Shown here: positions 1-7,351 of the stretch, one piece after another
How the letters are laid out: every line of letters starts with the position of its first letter
How positions within the stretch are numbered: the first letter of the stretch is position 1
Assembly: GCA_900313115.1 (NCBI GenBank)
Contig: OMPX01000189.1
Coordinates: 1 to 38,378 of the forward strand
Reading direction: 5' to 3'
Length of the DNA stretch: 38,378 nucleotides
DNA from: an uncultured bacterium
Lineage (GTDB): Bacteria > Cyanobacteriota > Vampirovibrionia > Gastranaerophilales > Gastranaerophilaceae
Position numbers and translations under genes: made by a program
Notes under the pieces: model-generated
Database searches by the model: none
What the model was told of the DNA's origin: nothing
What the model saw: the letters and a program-made list of their open reading frames with translations, nothing else

Positions 1-18
1 AACTTGTTACAACGAATA

Positions 19-49
19 TTACCCTCTCCTAAATTATAGGAGAGGGTAA
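19..49. repeat. 13-bp hairpin, A module of the left-end intergenic repeat
   Basis: Perfect inverted repeat: arms 19-31 and 37-49 (TTACCCTCTCCTA and its complement) around a 5-nt loop. A short A/T tract follows on the plus side (50-57), so it could terminate transcription entering from the left. A degenerate counterpart (CCTCTC...GAGAGG) lies near 38230-38245 at the other end of the window, also about 30 nt before the same conserved block. That suggests it is part of a dispersed repeat rather than only a terminator. Confidence 0.6.
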
Positions 50-60
50 AAATTTTTAAT

Positions 61-180
61 ATAATGATAATATTTATTATGTACAACGAAACTGTCATTA
101 AATGGTTAAGAATAATTTTCTTAGTCACTTAGTCACGATTCACTTAGTCACCGTTTAGCAAACAAAGTTTGCTAAACTAT
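61..180 (+). repeat. Intergenic repeat, left copy (B and C modules plus variable hairpin)
   Basis: Block 61-104 matches 38273-38316 at 36 of 44 positions. Block 120-157, built on the unit CACTTAGTCA, matches 38090-38127 at 37 of 38. After the shared CCGTTTA, the left copy has a perfect 11-bp hairpin (153-163/167-177, GTTTAGCAAAC arms). The right copy has a different hairpin at the same place, and both then resume with TAAACTAT. No ORF is apparent in the repeat. The next gene starts at 218. Confidence 0.75.
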
Positions 181-182
181 AA

Positions 183-217
183 TTTACCATTTAACGATTT
201 TAATGTATAATAATTTT
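183..217 (+). promoter_or_regulatory. Candidate leaderless promoter of the PSP1 gene
   Basis: TTTACC (183-188) and TATAAT (206-211) are spaced 17 bp apart. Exactly 6 nt separate TATAAT from the ATG at 218, so transcription should start at or next to that ATG. There is no Shine-Dalgarno sequence. The in-frame ATG at 203 overlaps the -10 box and is therefore unlikely to be the start. Confidence 0.55.
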
Positions 218-1153
218 ATGAAGTATGCTGTTTATTATTTAAAAAATAGTTTCAATCCTGTCAATGTTCCTGATAATATTACGTTAGAACATGGGCAAAT
301 GATTCTTGTCAGAACTGAAAAAGGTGAAGAAGCTTTAAAAGTTACCATTGTTAATGATGAAATATCAAAGATTTGGGAAAATTCAAAAGCAAAACCGCAA
401 CCGTTTGAGTTTGTAAGAATTATGTCTCAACGTGATTTACAGACTTTAGAAGAAATAAGAAAAGAAGAAGTTGAATCATTTTTTAAATGTAAAGCACTGG
501 TTGAAAAACATAAGCTTGCGATGAATTTGACTCAATGCAGACTTACGTTTGACAAAAGAAAAATAACTTTTTATTATACTGCTCCCGAGAGAGTTGATTT
601 TAGAGAACTGTTAAAAGACTTAACACAAACATTTAAACGTGTTCGTATTGATTTAAGACATATTGGTGTACGTGATGAAACCTCAATTATGGAAGGTGCA
701 GGACCATGCGGACAGCCATTCTGTTGTAATACATTTAAACGTAAATTTGAACCGATAAACATAAAACTCGCAAGAGATCAGGGGATGCCTATTTCTCCAA
801 CAAAGATATCAGGAACTTGCGGTCGTTTATTATGTTGTTTAACTTATGAATATTCAAACTATATCAATGCTGCAAAAGGTATGCCTCCAATCGGTTCATC
901 TGTTATGACTCCTGACGGACTCGGAAGAGTTTGTTATATCAAGTTCTTGAACGGAACTGTTGCCGTTAAACTTGAAGACGGAAAAACTCACGAATATTCA
1001 AAATCTGAGGTCGATATGGTTGATGCAGATGTTAATGTTGAAATTGATTTACCTATCAGCAATATGAATAACTATTCTCAAGATGAAAAAGTTGATATGA
1101 AACAACTCAAACAACTTGAAGATGACAGAAATTCTTCAACAGGAAATGTATAA
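218..1153 (+). CDS. PSP1 domain protein (RicT/YaaT-like)
   Basis: About 311 aa when started at the ATG at 218; an ATG 15 nt upstream lies inside the putative -10 box. The family hallmark is visible as two cysteine clusters: GPCGQPFCC (C164, C169, C170) and CGRLLCC (C201, C206, C207). In Bacillus the homologue RicT (YaaT) joins RicA and RicF in an Fe-S complex that affects RNase Y-dependent mRNA processing, and the clustered Cys fit cofactor binding. Whether that role holds here is inference, because no ricA or ricF is in the window. The C-terminal tail (after about residue 275) is acidic and low-complexity. The gene's stop codon abuts the stop codon of the convergent dehydrogenase gene with no base between and no terminator. 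Family assignment is firm; cellular role is moderate. Confidence 0.9.
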   Translation: MKYAVYYLKNSFNPVNVPDNITLEHGQMILVRTEKGEEALKVTIVNDEISKIWENSKAKPQPFEFVRIMSQRDLQTLEEIRKEEVESFFKCKALVEKHKLAMNLTQCRLTFDKRKITFYYTAPERVDFRELLKDLTQTFKRVRIDLRHIGVRDETSIMEGAGPCGQPFCCNTFKRKFEPINIKLARDQGMPISPTKISGTCGRLLCCLTYEYSNYINAAKGMPPIGSSVMTPDGLGRVCYIKFLNGTVAVKLEDGKTHEYSKSEVDMVDADVNVEIDLPISNMNNYSQDEKVDMKQLKQLEDDRNSSTGNV

Positions 1154-2188
1154 TTAAGGCTTTATTAAATATTTGATAGCGTTACCTGCAATATGTTGTT
1201 TCATTGCAAATTCAACATCTTTAAGCGGAAGTGTATCCGTGATTAACTTTTCGACTTCCACATCACCTGATTTGATATATTCAAGAGCCTGTCTAAAATA
1301 TTTAGGTGTGTGATGAAATACGCTCATTAGCTTGATATCGCCATAATGCATTCTGGTTGTGTCAAATGTAACTTTAGAGCCTGATTTACAACCGCCAAAG
1401 AAATGCACTGTCCCTCCCGGTCTTACACAGGCAAATATTCTCTCCCATATTTCAGGAAGCCCGACACATTCTACGGCAACATCTAAACCTTTCTTTTCAT
1501 CAGTATATTCTTTAAATATTTTTTCAGGATTAGGATATTTCTTTAAATCAACGATTTCATCAGCGTGTGCGAACTCATCAGCCATTCTTAATTTTAGAGG
1601 ATTTCTGCCTGCGACAATTACGTTTGCACCCTTTAATTTTGCAAGTCTTGCAAACATTAGGCCAATTGGTCCAATACCGATAATACCTACTGTTTGTCCC
1701 GGTTTTATACCGGTTCTTTCTACACCGTGAACAACATTTGCCAAAGGTTCACAAAATGCAGCTTTATCAAAACTTAAATCGTCAGGCAAAATTAACATAT
1801 TCTTTTTGACAATTCTTGCAGGAACTACTATGTATTCTGCATAAGCACCATTTAATAAGTCTAAATTTTCACAAAGATTGTACTCTTCTCTTTTGCAATA
1901 AAAGCATTCTCCGCACGGCGCAGAATTAGCTGCAACAACTCTGTCTCCGACTTTAACATTATCAACTCCGTCTGCAACTTTTTCTACAACACCTGCAAAC
2001 TCATGTCCAAATCCTGATGGAATTGATTTTATCAATACGGGATGACCGCGTCTGTACGTTTTAACATCCGTTCCGCAAGTTAATGCAGATTTTATTCTGA
2101 CAAGAACTTCACCGTGTTCAAGTGGTTTTACTCGAACATTTTCTTCATATTTTATATTTTCCGGTCCATAGAATAATACTGCTTTCAT
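1154..2188 (-). CDS. Zinc-dependent medium-chain dehydrogenase (polyol/threonine-type)
   Basis: 344 aa, normal length for the MDR alcohol/polyol dehydrogenase family. Catalytic zinc ligands are C38 (TCGTD), H62 and E63 (GHE), with E147 in FCEPLA as the usual outer residue. A full structural-zinc lobe is present (C92, C95, C98, C106). The Rossmann motif GIGPIG lies at 171-176. The strand after it ends in AGRN rather than an acidic residue, which weakly favours NADP(H). It oxidises or reduces a small alcohol or polyol; the substrate cannot be read from sequence. It is last in a three-gene minus-strand run (SMR exporter, second dehydrogenase, this gene), 110 nt after its neighbour. That gap contains a G-rich tract. 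The start ATG has AAGGAA 14 nt upstream, a rather distant ribosome site. Confidence 0.88.
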   Translation of the reverse strand: MKAVLFYGPENIKYEENVRVKPLEHGEVLVRIKSALTCGTDVKTYRRGHPVLIKSIPSGFGHEFAGVVEKVADGVDNVKVGDRVVAANSAPCGECFYCKREEYNLCENLDLLNGAYAEYIVVPARIVKKNMLILPDDLSFDKAAFCEPLANVVHGVERTGIKPGQTVGIIGIGPIGLMFARLAKLKGANVIVAGRNPLKLRMADEFAHADEIVDLKKYPNPEKIFKEYTDEKKGLDVAVECVGLPEIWERIFACVRPGGTVHFFGGCKSGSKVTFDTTRMHYGDIKLMSVFHHTPKYFRQALEYIKSGDVEVEKLITDTLPLKDVEFAMKQHIAGNAIKYLIKP

Positions 2189-2271
2189 AACTTTGTTTAA
2201 TTCCTTTTATACTTACTTTTGTTTACATCTATTTCATTCTAACTGAGGTATTACTAATATTTAAATATTTA

Positions 2272-2298
2272 CCCCTATTTACCCCTTTACCCCTACCC
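2272..2298 (-). promoter_or_regulatory. Four-run G tract (potential G-quadruplex) between the two dehydrogenase genes
   Basis: On the minus strand, runs of 3, 4, 4 and 4 G are separated by TA, TAAA and TAAATA. This meets the simple G3+N1-7 rule and is striking in a genome this AT-rich. It begins directly after the stop codon of the upstream dehydrogenase (stop at 2299-2301), so it would sit in the mRNA between the two coding regions. Function is unknown. Confidence 0.5.
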
Positions 2299-3306
2299 TT
2301 AGAATTTAATGTAGGCTTTCATTATTTTATTTGACATTGTATCATCAAATGCTTTTTGAATATCCTCAGCTTGATAAACTGTTGATAAATATTTTACATT
2401 AACTTCGCCGTTTGTTAGTAATTGGAGAGATGTTTCCAAATCCTGCGGTCTTGGAGAATAACTGCCAAGAACAGTTAATTCTTTATAATAAATATCGTTG
2501 TTTGTATAGCCAAGATTTTTAGGTGTGCTTGAAAATACAAGTATTTTTCCGCCCAATCTTACTGTATTTAGTGCAACATCAATAGCAGCATCTGCGCCTG
2601 ATGTCATAAATACGCAATCTACACCGATATTATCAGTGTGTGAAAAAATATGTCTGTGCGCAAACTCTAAATCAGCAGAATTAAATGCATTGATTCCCAA
2701 TTTTTGAGCTTTACTTATTCTATCTGGCATAATATCGCAGCCATGAACAGTCATCCCAAAAGCTTTTAAAGTTTGCCCCATAAGAAGTCCGATTGTGCCC
2801 AATCCTACAACCAAAACATTTGATAAAGGTGATAATGAGGCTCTTTTTACTGCTCTGACACAGCAACCTAAAGGTTCATAGAAAGATGCTTCCTCATCCG
2901 ATAAATTTTTTGGTTTTAAGTGTGTAACGTATTGCAAATGTTCTTCACTTAAAAATACATATTCACTAAATCCACCCGGTTCAAGATTTGTTTCTTTGAA
3001 ATGCTGACACATTGAATAACTTTTACCTTTACAATATGCACATTTAAAACAAGGTATATGATGTGAAGCAACAATTTTATCACCGGCTTTAAAACCTGAG
3101 TTTGAATTGATTTCAACAATTTCTGCAACGATTTCGTGTCCTAAAACTGTGCCATCGTTAGAGATATGTTCTTTAAATTTAACGATATCAGAACCGCAAA
3201 GACCACATCCGACTACTTTTACTATTGCACCTTCTCTGCCGTTCAGTTCTACTTTATCTCTGTCTTTTAAAACTATTTTATTATCGTGAATTTCCGCTAC
3301 TCTCAT
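2299..3306 (-). CDS. Zinc-dependent medium-chain dehydrogenase (second copy)
   Basis: 335 aa MDR-family dehydrogenase. Catalytic zinc ligands are C37 (GLCGSD), H57 and E58 (GHE), with E144 in FYEP. The structural zinc site is C86, C89, C92 and C100. The Rossmann loop GLGTIG (168-173) is followed by a strand ending in CD (D191), which favours NAD(H). It is clearly paralogous in architecture to the next gene but only distantly similar, so this does not look like a recent duplication. AGAGG lies 7 nt before the ATG. It sits 33 nt after the SMR exporter gene on the same strand, so all three are probably one transcript. The substrate is unknown; sorbitol-, threonine- or galactitol-phosphate-type activities are all possible. 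Confidence 0.88.
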   Translation of the reverse strand: MRVAEIHDNKIVLKDRDKVELNGREGAIVKVVGCGLCGSDIVKFKEHISNDGTVLGHEIVAEIVEINSNSGFKAGDKIVASHHIPCFKCAYCKGKSYSMCQHFKETNLEPGGFSEYVFLSEEHLQYVTHLKPKNLSDEEASFYEPLGCCVRAVKRASLSPLSNVLVVGLGTIGLLMGQTLKAFGMTVHGCDIMPDRISKAQKLGINAFNSADLEFAHRHIFSHTDNIGVDCVFMTSGADAAIDVALNTVRLGGKILVFSSTPKNLGYTNNDIYYKELTVLGSYSPRPQDLETSLQLLTNGEVNVKYLSTVYQAEDIQKAFDDTMSNKIMKAYIKF

Positions 3307-3339
3307 TTTATACCTCTTTTTTATTATTTTATCATAAAG

Positions 3340-3657
3340 TTAATGGACAGATTTTAAAATAATAACTCCTGAAATTATTAGAAGTACCCCAAAAAATCTT
3401 AATAAGCTTGCGGTGTCGTTAAAAAATAAAACACCTGCAAGAAAAGTGCATGTTGCACCGATTCCTGTCCAGATTGCATAGGCTGTTCCTATAGGGATTT
3501 CTTTTTGTGCATAATAAAGGAATACTCCGCTCAATGCCATTGTTACAATTGCACATAATATCCATAGCATTTTGTATGAGGTAATGTCAGCCATTTTCAT
3601 ACTGATTGGCCAGCCCACTTCGAATATTGATGCTACTAATAAATAAACCCATGCCAT
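3340..3657 (-). CDS. SMR family transporter, guanidinium exporter (Gdx/SugE) type
   Basis: 105 aa with four hydrophobic helices, the standard small multidrug resistance size; it works as an antiparallel dimer in the inner membrane driven by proton exchange. E13 is the conserved proton/substrate carboxylate. The context E13-V-G-W16, K21 and the stretch AYAIWTGIGA (W63) matches the Gdx/SugE branch better than the EmrE branch. Gdx proteins export guanidinium and some also carry quaternary ammonium compounds. No guanidine riboswitch can precede it if the predicted leaderless start is right. It heads a run with two dehydrogenase genes; the functional link is unclear. Confidence 0.87.
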   Translation of the reverse strand: MAWVYLLVASIFEVGWPISMKMADITSYKMLWILCAIVTMALSGVFLYYAQKEIPIGTAYAIWTGIGATCTFLAGVLFFNDTASLLRFFGVLLIISGVIILKSVH

Positions 3658-3672
3658 AAATAAATTATAACA
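3658..3672 (-). promoter_or_regulatory. Leaderless extended -10 promoter of the SMR exporter
   Basis: On the minus strand TGT-TATAAT (3672-3664) is followed by exactly six bases (TTATTT) and then the ATG at 3657. There is an extended -10 TGN, no Shine-Dalgarno sequence and no convincing -35. Confidence 0.6.
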
Positions 3673-3690
3673 TTAAAAAAATATATGCTA

Positions 3691-3710
3691 AAATAGGGGT
3701 AAATAGGGGT
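3691..3710 (+). repeat. Tandem decamer AAATAGGGGT x2
   Basis: Two perfect copies of AAATAGGGGT. The same unit occurs on the opposite strand at 2269-2288, inside the G-rich tract, so inverted copies bracket the dehydrogenase and exporter genes. A single related copy (GGGGTAAATA, minus strand) lies at 9227-9236. Confidence 0.6.
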
Positions 3711-3755
3711 AAATGTATTGATAATTATTTACTCAAAATATATTGAGGTAAACAA

Positions 3756-4412
3756 ATGAAAAGATTTTTAATAATATTGCTGGCAGGCATGTTTTCAGTT
3801 TTGAATGTTTATGCGCAAGACACAGAGCAAGTTGAAACAGTTGAGCAGGAAGCTCCTTCCATTGATTTACAATTAACTCAGCCGCAAAAAACGTATGATT
3901 TATCACGTACAAAGTATCAAAAAAAATTAAGTGCCGATAAAACAGTTGTAAATGAACAACAAATTCAGGATTATTCAAAAACTAATCCAAATCAAAAAAG
4001 AACGGCTACGTTTAAGAATAAAAAGAAGTTCAAAGATGTGTCGGTAGGTTCAAACAGTACCCATACAACAACCTCCGATACATATTCAGGTTCAAGTACG
4101 TTATATACAGAGTATGAAAAGAAAAATTTTAAACTTAATTCCGGATACACAAAAAATACCACTCCAAATCAGGCAAATCAAGATAAAGGAACTCTTTCTG
4201 TTACTCCTGAATATAAAATCAATAAACACGTTTCTATTCAAAACAAATATTCTACTGATTTGAATAATAACAGTAAAAAAGGAGAAGTAAAGGTTAATGT
4301 TCAGCCTTTCAAAGATGACAGAATGGATATGGGTGTAGGTGTCGGACAAAAATTTTCAGGTTCTTCACAATCAAGTTCACAGGTTAATTTTTCAACAAAT
4401 ATCAGGTTTTAA
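3756..4412 (+). CDS. Exported protein of unknown function, possibly outer-membrane beta-strand type
   Basis: 218 aa, not recognised. The N-terminus is a clear Sec signal peptide (MKR, hydrophobic core, VYA|QD, cleavage after residue 20). Residues 40-90 are Lys/Thr-rich and polar. The C-terminal half alternates polar and non-polar residues and ends in NIRF, with the terminal aromatic typical of outer-membrane beta-barrel proteins. It has too few strands for a full barrel alone, so that idea is tentative. TTGAGG gives a ribosome site 8 nt before the ATG. The next gene starts 3 nt after the stop and has a similar signal peptide, so the two are very likely co-translated partners. Confidence 0.72.
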   Translation: MKRFLIILLAGMFSVLNVYAQDTEQVETVEQEAPSIDLQLTQPQKTYDLSRTKYQKKLSADKTVVNEQQIQDYSKTNPNQKRTATFKNKKKFKDVSVGSNSTHTTTSDTYSGSSTLYTEYEKKNFKLNSGYTKNTTPNQANQDKGTLSVTPEYKINKHVSIQNKYSTDLNNNSKKGEVKVNVQPFKDDRMDMGVGVGQKFSGSSQSSSQVNFSTNIRF

Positions 4413-4415
4413 TAA

Positions 4416-4676
4416 ATGAAAAAAATAATTATTATAGCTTTAATATTTATAACTGCATCTTGTGTTAATGCTCAGGATATGACTCTTCAGGAACAAGAAA
4501 TCAATCTTGATTTGAACACCGAAGTAAAACAGTATAATACAAATAATCACAAATATGATGACGGACATCAATATAAATATAACAAAGATGATGACGACGA
4601 TATGCCGCTGAATTTTGCTTCCCCAATTCAAATACTTCAAATGTATAAGCAACAGCAGGAAGATATGTTACGCTAA
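4416..4676 (+). CDS. Small exported Asp/Lys-rich protein
   Basis: 86 aa, not recognised. The signal peptide ends in SCVNA|QD (cleavage after residue 19), closely like the VYA|QD of the preceding gene. C16 lies in TASC, a poor lipobox, so signal peptidase I processing is more likely than lipidation. The mature part has a His/Lys/Asp-rich stretch (NNHKYDDGHQYKYNKDDDDD, about 43-62) that could bind divalent metal. It starts 3 nt after the upstream stop and overlaps the 3' end of the convergent HEAT-like gene by 9 nt. Confidence 0.65.
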   Translation: MKKIIIIALIFITASCVNAQDMTLQEQEINLDLNTEVKQYNTNNHKYDDGHQYKYNKDDDDDMPLNFASPIQILQMYKQQQEDMLR

Positions 4677-5093
4677 ATAATCCAAAATAGCTCCGCCGAT
4701 TTCTTCATTCGGATCAAACAATTGGGGTTCTTTAGGAGGATTGATAGAATTTTGGATTAACATTTTGCACAGTGGCCCAAATGCATCAGGTACTTTAGTT
4801 TTTCGGTATACACCAGCTAAAAAGGTCTGAATATTTGGCGATTTTGTATCATTAAAACGTGCAAAAGTCGGATACATTTTATCCACACCTTTGACACCAT
4901 TTTCGATTAGTCTGTCAGCTATGTACAGTGCTTCGCAAACTTCTTTTTCATCATTAGTATTTTTCAGAGTGTTATCTAAGAGAGGAAGTGCATCTTCTTT
5001 TTTTTGTAAATAATACAAGACTTTAACCCCGTCAAACTGACAGTAGTTGCGATTTATAGTTGGCATTTGTACATTTACATTGCAATTTTCCAT
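4668..5093 (-). CDS. Small helical protein, HEAT-repeat-like
   Basis: 141 aa when started at the ATG at 5093; a TTG two codons upstream is the alternative. It is not firmly recognised. From about residue 20 the protein is a series of short amphipathic helices (ALPLLDNTL, EVCEALYIADRLIENG, PNIQTFLAGVYRKT, AFGPLCKMLI) that look like HEAT/ARM repeats, so a scaffold or binding role is likely. It is the last gene of the minus-strand operon starting near 7450, 20 nt after the 502-aa membrane protein. The start codon lies inside a perfect 14-bp tandem duplication (5088-5115) that also creates a decoy ATG. No good Shine-Dalgarno sequence is visible, so translation may depend on coupling. Confidence 0.68.
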   Translation of the reverse strand: MENCNVNVQMPTINRNYCQFDGVKVLYYLQKKEDALPLLDNTLKNTNDEKEVCEALYIADRLIENGVKGVDKMYPTFARFNDTKSPNIQTFLAGVYRKTKVPDAFGPLCKMLIQNSINPPKEPQLFDPNEEIGGAILDYLA

Positions 5094-5115
5094 TTTCAAT
5101 TTTCCATTTTCAATT
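5088..5115 (-). repeat. 14-bp tandem duplication at a gene start
   Basis: Two perfect copies of TTCCATTTTCAATT (plus strand) at 5088-5101 and 5102-5115. They span from the stop codon of the 502-aa gene to the start of the HEAT-like gene. Each copy carries an ATGGAAAATTG on the minus strand. The 5107 copy reads ATG GAA AAT TGA and stops; the 5093 copy opens the real gene. Confidence 0.8.
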
Positions 5116-6622
5116 ATGAATAAACGTATGGAGCACCATTTTTGATTTCATTAAGTATTCCGTCTGCAACAATTTTTAATTCTTCATTAGATTTTCCGTT
5201 CTTCTTTTGACGATAAAATTCATCACATAAAGGTTGTATAGACGAATCTTTTTTAGATTTAAAATTCCTTAATTCTGTTGAAACAAGTCGTTTTTGCAGA
5301 TTTAATTCGGTTTCTGCGTTATATTTTTTAACCTGAACATCTTTGATTGCACCAATTGAGAGTTCGCCTAAATAAGCAGTTGCGGTTGCGCCTGTAATAC
5401 CAAAGAACAAGTTTTTAAACTGTTCATTTTTTGAATCAATCAGCCAATTATAGAAAAAGGCTTTGTAGTCAGAAACGTGTGAATAGAATGTATTTCTGTC
5501 TTGACCCGAACCGCCTAATGCACTGTTTGCACGTTCTGTTGATTTATTTATATTAAAGATATTATCAGCAATAAATTTTTGTTTTTCTTCATCATTGTTC
5601 CATTTCATTCGTTCGGCTGTAGATGCAACAAAATCAGAGTCAGCCTGAATATCTACAAACAGGTTTGATATTTTCTCTTTATCCATTTTATTTGCCAAGT
5701 TATAGCCTTCTTCGCCCATTTGCTCAGGAGTACGTTTCCCGACATTATCTGCGATTTCGGATATTATACCTTTTACTTTGTCAACTCCACGTTTCATTTC
5801 ATTGTTGCTTGCTCTTAAATTTTTCATTGAAGCATAGCCTAAACCTACAATTGCAAGAGAAGATGCTGCCCCAAGTGCAAGATAACCAAGATTTTTCAAA
5901 AATCCGTTTTTCTCTTTCTTTTCTTCAGGTTTGTCCCCTCTGAAACTTATCTGATGACTGTTAAAACTGTTTTTTGATAAATTTTGATTTTCAGGAGTTA
6001 ATGCTCCGTTAAATTCTTTAGCTTTATCTGCAAGCATACTTCTTATAATTTGCATTTTTCCAGAGAAGGATTGAGTTTCAACGGCAATAAGATTCTCTTG
6101 CAAATCTTTTTGGATATCCGCTTCTTTTTTCTTTACCCAAACATCTCTAAAACCTTCACAAAAAGTTTTACCCATAAATGCCATAGAACTCAATACCCCG
6201 AGCCCTGCTGCCGCCATAGCGGTTTTTTTGTTCGGGTTTGCTACAAGTCTGTATATTGCCTGATCCATCTCCTTGTTGATACAGACATTACGTGTTAATG
6301 AAGGTAATTTTTTTGCCAAATCAACATCAATGGCATCTTTTGATGATTTTTTTATTAAACCTGTAATTCCTGTTAACACTGCCATAAAACCAACCGTAGC
6401 ACCTGCTATCGGAAGAAGTCCTTTTTCTCTTTTGGTATTCTTTTCATATAATTTGTCAGGTAATTCAACAGTATCTGCTATAAGCAAAGAATTATAAGAT
6501 TCACTGAGAGGTAAATTTGAATTTACTAACACACCTTCTTTTACAGAATCAGCAACTTTTTTCTGAGTCTGAGTTAAATTTCTTTTTATTCGTTGGCTTT
6601 CAATATCGTTTGTGATTATCAT
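5114..6622 (-). CDS. 502-aa multi-pass membrane protein, lineage-specific
   Basis: Not recognised as a known family. Predicted membrane segments lie near residues 69-90, 134-153, 245-263 and 405-425, each Gly/Ala-rich, separated by long charged and helical regions. The two halves look roughly alike (each has a membrane pair followed by KKKEADIQKDLQENL or KKYNAETELNLQKRL), which suggests internal duplication. Two copies of a short motif shared with other proteins of the window occur at 184-189 (QSFSGK) and 225-231 (ISFRGDK). AAGGAT gives a ribosome site before the ATG, and the gene starts 3 nt after the CPHG gene ends, so the two are tightly coupled. Likely an inner-membrane protein; its role is unknown. 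Confidence 0.75.
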   Translation of the reverse strand: MIITNDIESQRIKRNLTQTQKKVADSVKEGVLVNSNLPLSESYNSLLIADTVELPDKLYEKNTKREKGLLPIAGATVGFMAVLTGITGLIKKSSKDAIDVDLAKKLPSLTRNVCINKEMDQAIYRLVANPNKKTAMAAAGLGVLSSMAFMGKTFCEGFRDVWVKKKEADIQKDLQENLIAVETQSFSGKMQIIRSMLADKAKEFNGALTPENQNLSKNSFNSHQISFRGDKPEEKKEKNGFLKNLGYLALGAASSLAIVGLGYASMKNLRASNNEMKRGVDKVKGIISEIADNVGKRTPEQMGEEGYNLANKMDKEKISNLFVDIQADSDFVASTAERMKWNNDEEKQKFIADNIFNINKSTERANSALGGSGQDRNTFYSHVSDYKAFFYNWLIDSKNEQFKNLFFGITGATATAYLGELSIGAIKDVQVKKYNAETELNLQKRLVSTELRNFKSKKDSSIQPLCDEFYRQKKNGKSNEELKIVADGILNEIKNGAPYVYS

Positions 6623-6625
6623 ATT

Positions 6626-7342
6626 TTATCCTTTATTGGTTAATGCTTTTTTATTTTCTTCTTCGACTTCTTTTTCTATTTCTTTTTTTAGTTTGTCAGA
6701 AATCTTTTCAAGAAGTCCTTTTAGTTTATCTAAATGTTTTTCAAAAGCAATCATAATTTCATTTTCATCTTCATCGTTGTCAGCAGTGAAAATTTCAAAA
6801 ATAGATTTGATTTTTTTCTTGATTGCTTTGGCAAATTCTGACACTTTTTTACTTATTGCAGCTTTTAATTCACCATATACCGCAGTTAATTTATCTGAAA
6901 TATCAACTAATTTTGTAGTTATGTTTGCGACTGTCTGCATAACATTAGCCGGTAAATCTTTTATTGTCTGAAGGATTGGCATCAGAACTTTTTGTGCAAC
7001 AACTGCAAGAGGTTTTGTTAAAGTATGCTGACTCATAGTTTGAATAAATTGGTTTAATCTTTCCGCAGATTTAGCCATATTTGCTTCAAATTGAGCGATA
7101 TTAACTAATCTTTGTTGGAAGTCGGCTTCTTTTGCCATTCTTGCATTTTGTAAAGATTTCAAAAACGCACCAATTGCAGCGCATTCATTCCAACTCATTT
7201 CTCCGGGTTTTGCAGAAAAATCGGCAGTCTGAACTTTAGAGCCTCCTCCCATTCCTGAACAGATAGGGCAAGCTCCCGGTGGTAATCCGTGAGGACATAA
7301 TCCTGCACGAACAGAACCTACTGCTGTTACACTTGCTGTCAT
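6626..7342 (-). CDS. CPHG/CPIC-motif protein with amphipathic helices
   Basis: 238 aa, no known function. Near the N-terminus is a compact Cys/His motif, CPHGLPPGACPICSG (C16, H18, C25, C28), which looks like a metal-binding knuckle. My recollection that similar motifs recur in gut Melainabacteria proteins is unverified. Residues 60-230 are almost wholly helical and amphipathic, ending in a Lys/Glu-rich coiled coil. No signal peptide is seen; it may bind a membrane peripherally through the helices around 95-150. AGAGG lies 7 nt before the ATG. The gene sits 9 nt after a 32-codon small ORF and 3 nt before the 502-aa membrane protein, so the three probably act together. Confidence 0.75.
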   Translation of the reverse strand: MTASVTAVGSVRAGLCPHGLPPGACPICSGMGGGSKVQTADFSAKPGEMSWNECAAIGAFLKSLQNARMAKEADFQQRLVNIAQFEANMAKSAERLNQFIQTMSQHTLTKPLAVVAQKVLMPILQTIKDLPANVMQTVANITTKLVDISDKLTAVYGELKAAISKKVSEFAKAIKKKIKSIFEIFTADNDEDENEIMIAFEKHLDKLKGLLEKISDKLKKEIEKEVEEENKKALTNKG

Positions 7343-7351
7343 TTTAACCTC

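Noticed and set aside
120-157. CTTAGTCA repeats as a possible CRISPR array
   Set aside because: Units are adjacent, short and not separated by uniform unique spacers; no cas gene is present.
1359-1730. 123-aa open frame on the plus strand opposite the first dehydrogenase
   Set aside because: It is antisense to a clear MDR gene with its zinc and Rossmann motifs in frame; the antisense product has no ribosome site and low-complexity Ser/Pro/Ile composition.
3658-3720. Guanidine riboswitch ahead of the SMR exporter
   Set aside because: The predicted transcription start coincides with the ATG, and no guanidine-I, -II or -III core motif is visible.
5623-5943. 106-aa frame opposite the 502-aa gene
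   Set aside because: Leu/Ser/Gln-rich shadow translation; the real gene has coupling and a ribosome site on the other strand.
6612-6971. 119-aa hydrophobic frame opposite the CPHG gene
   Set aside because: Ser/Phe/Ile-rich shadow of Lys/Glu-rich coiled-coil coding sequence; no ribosome site.
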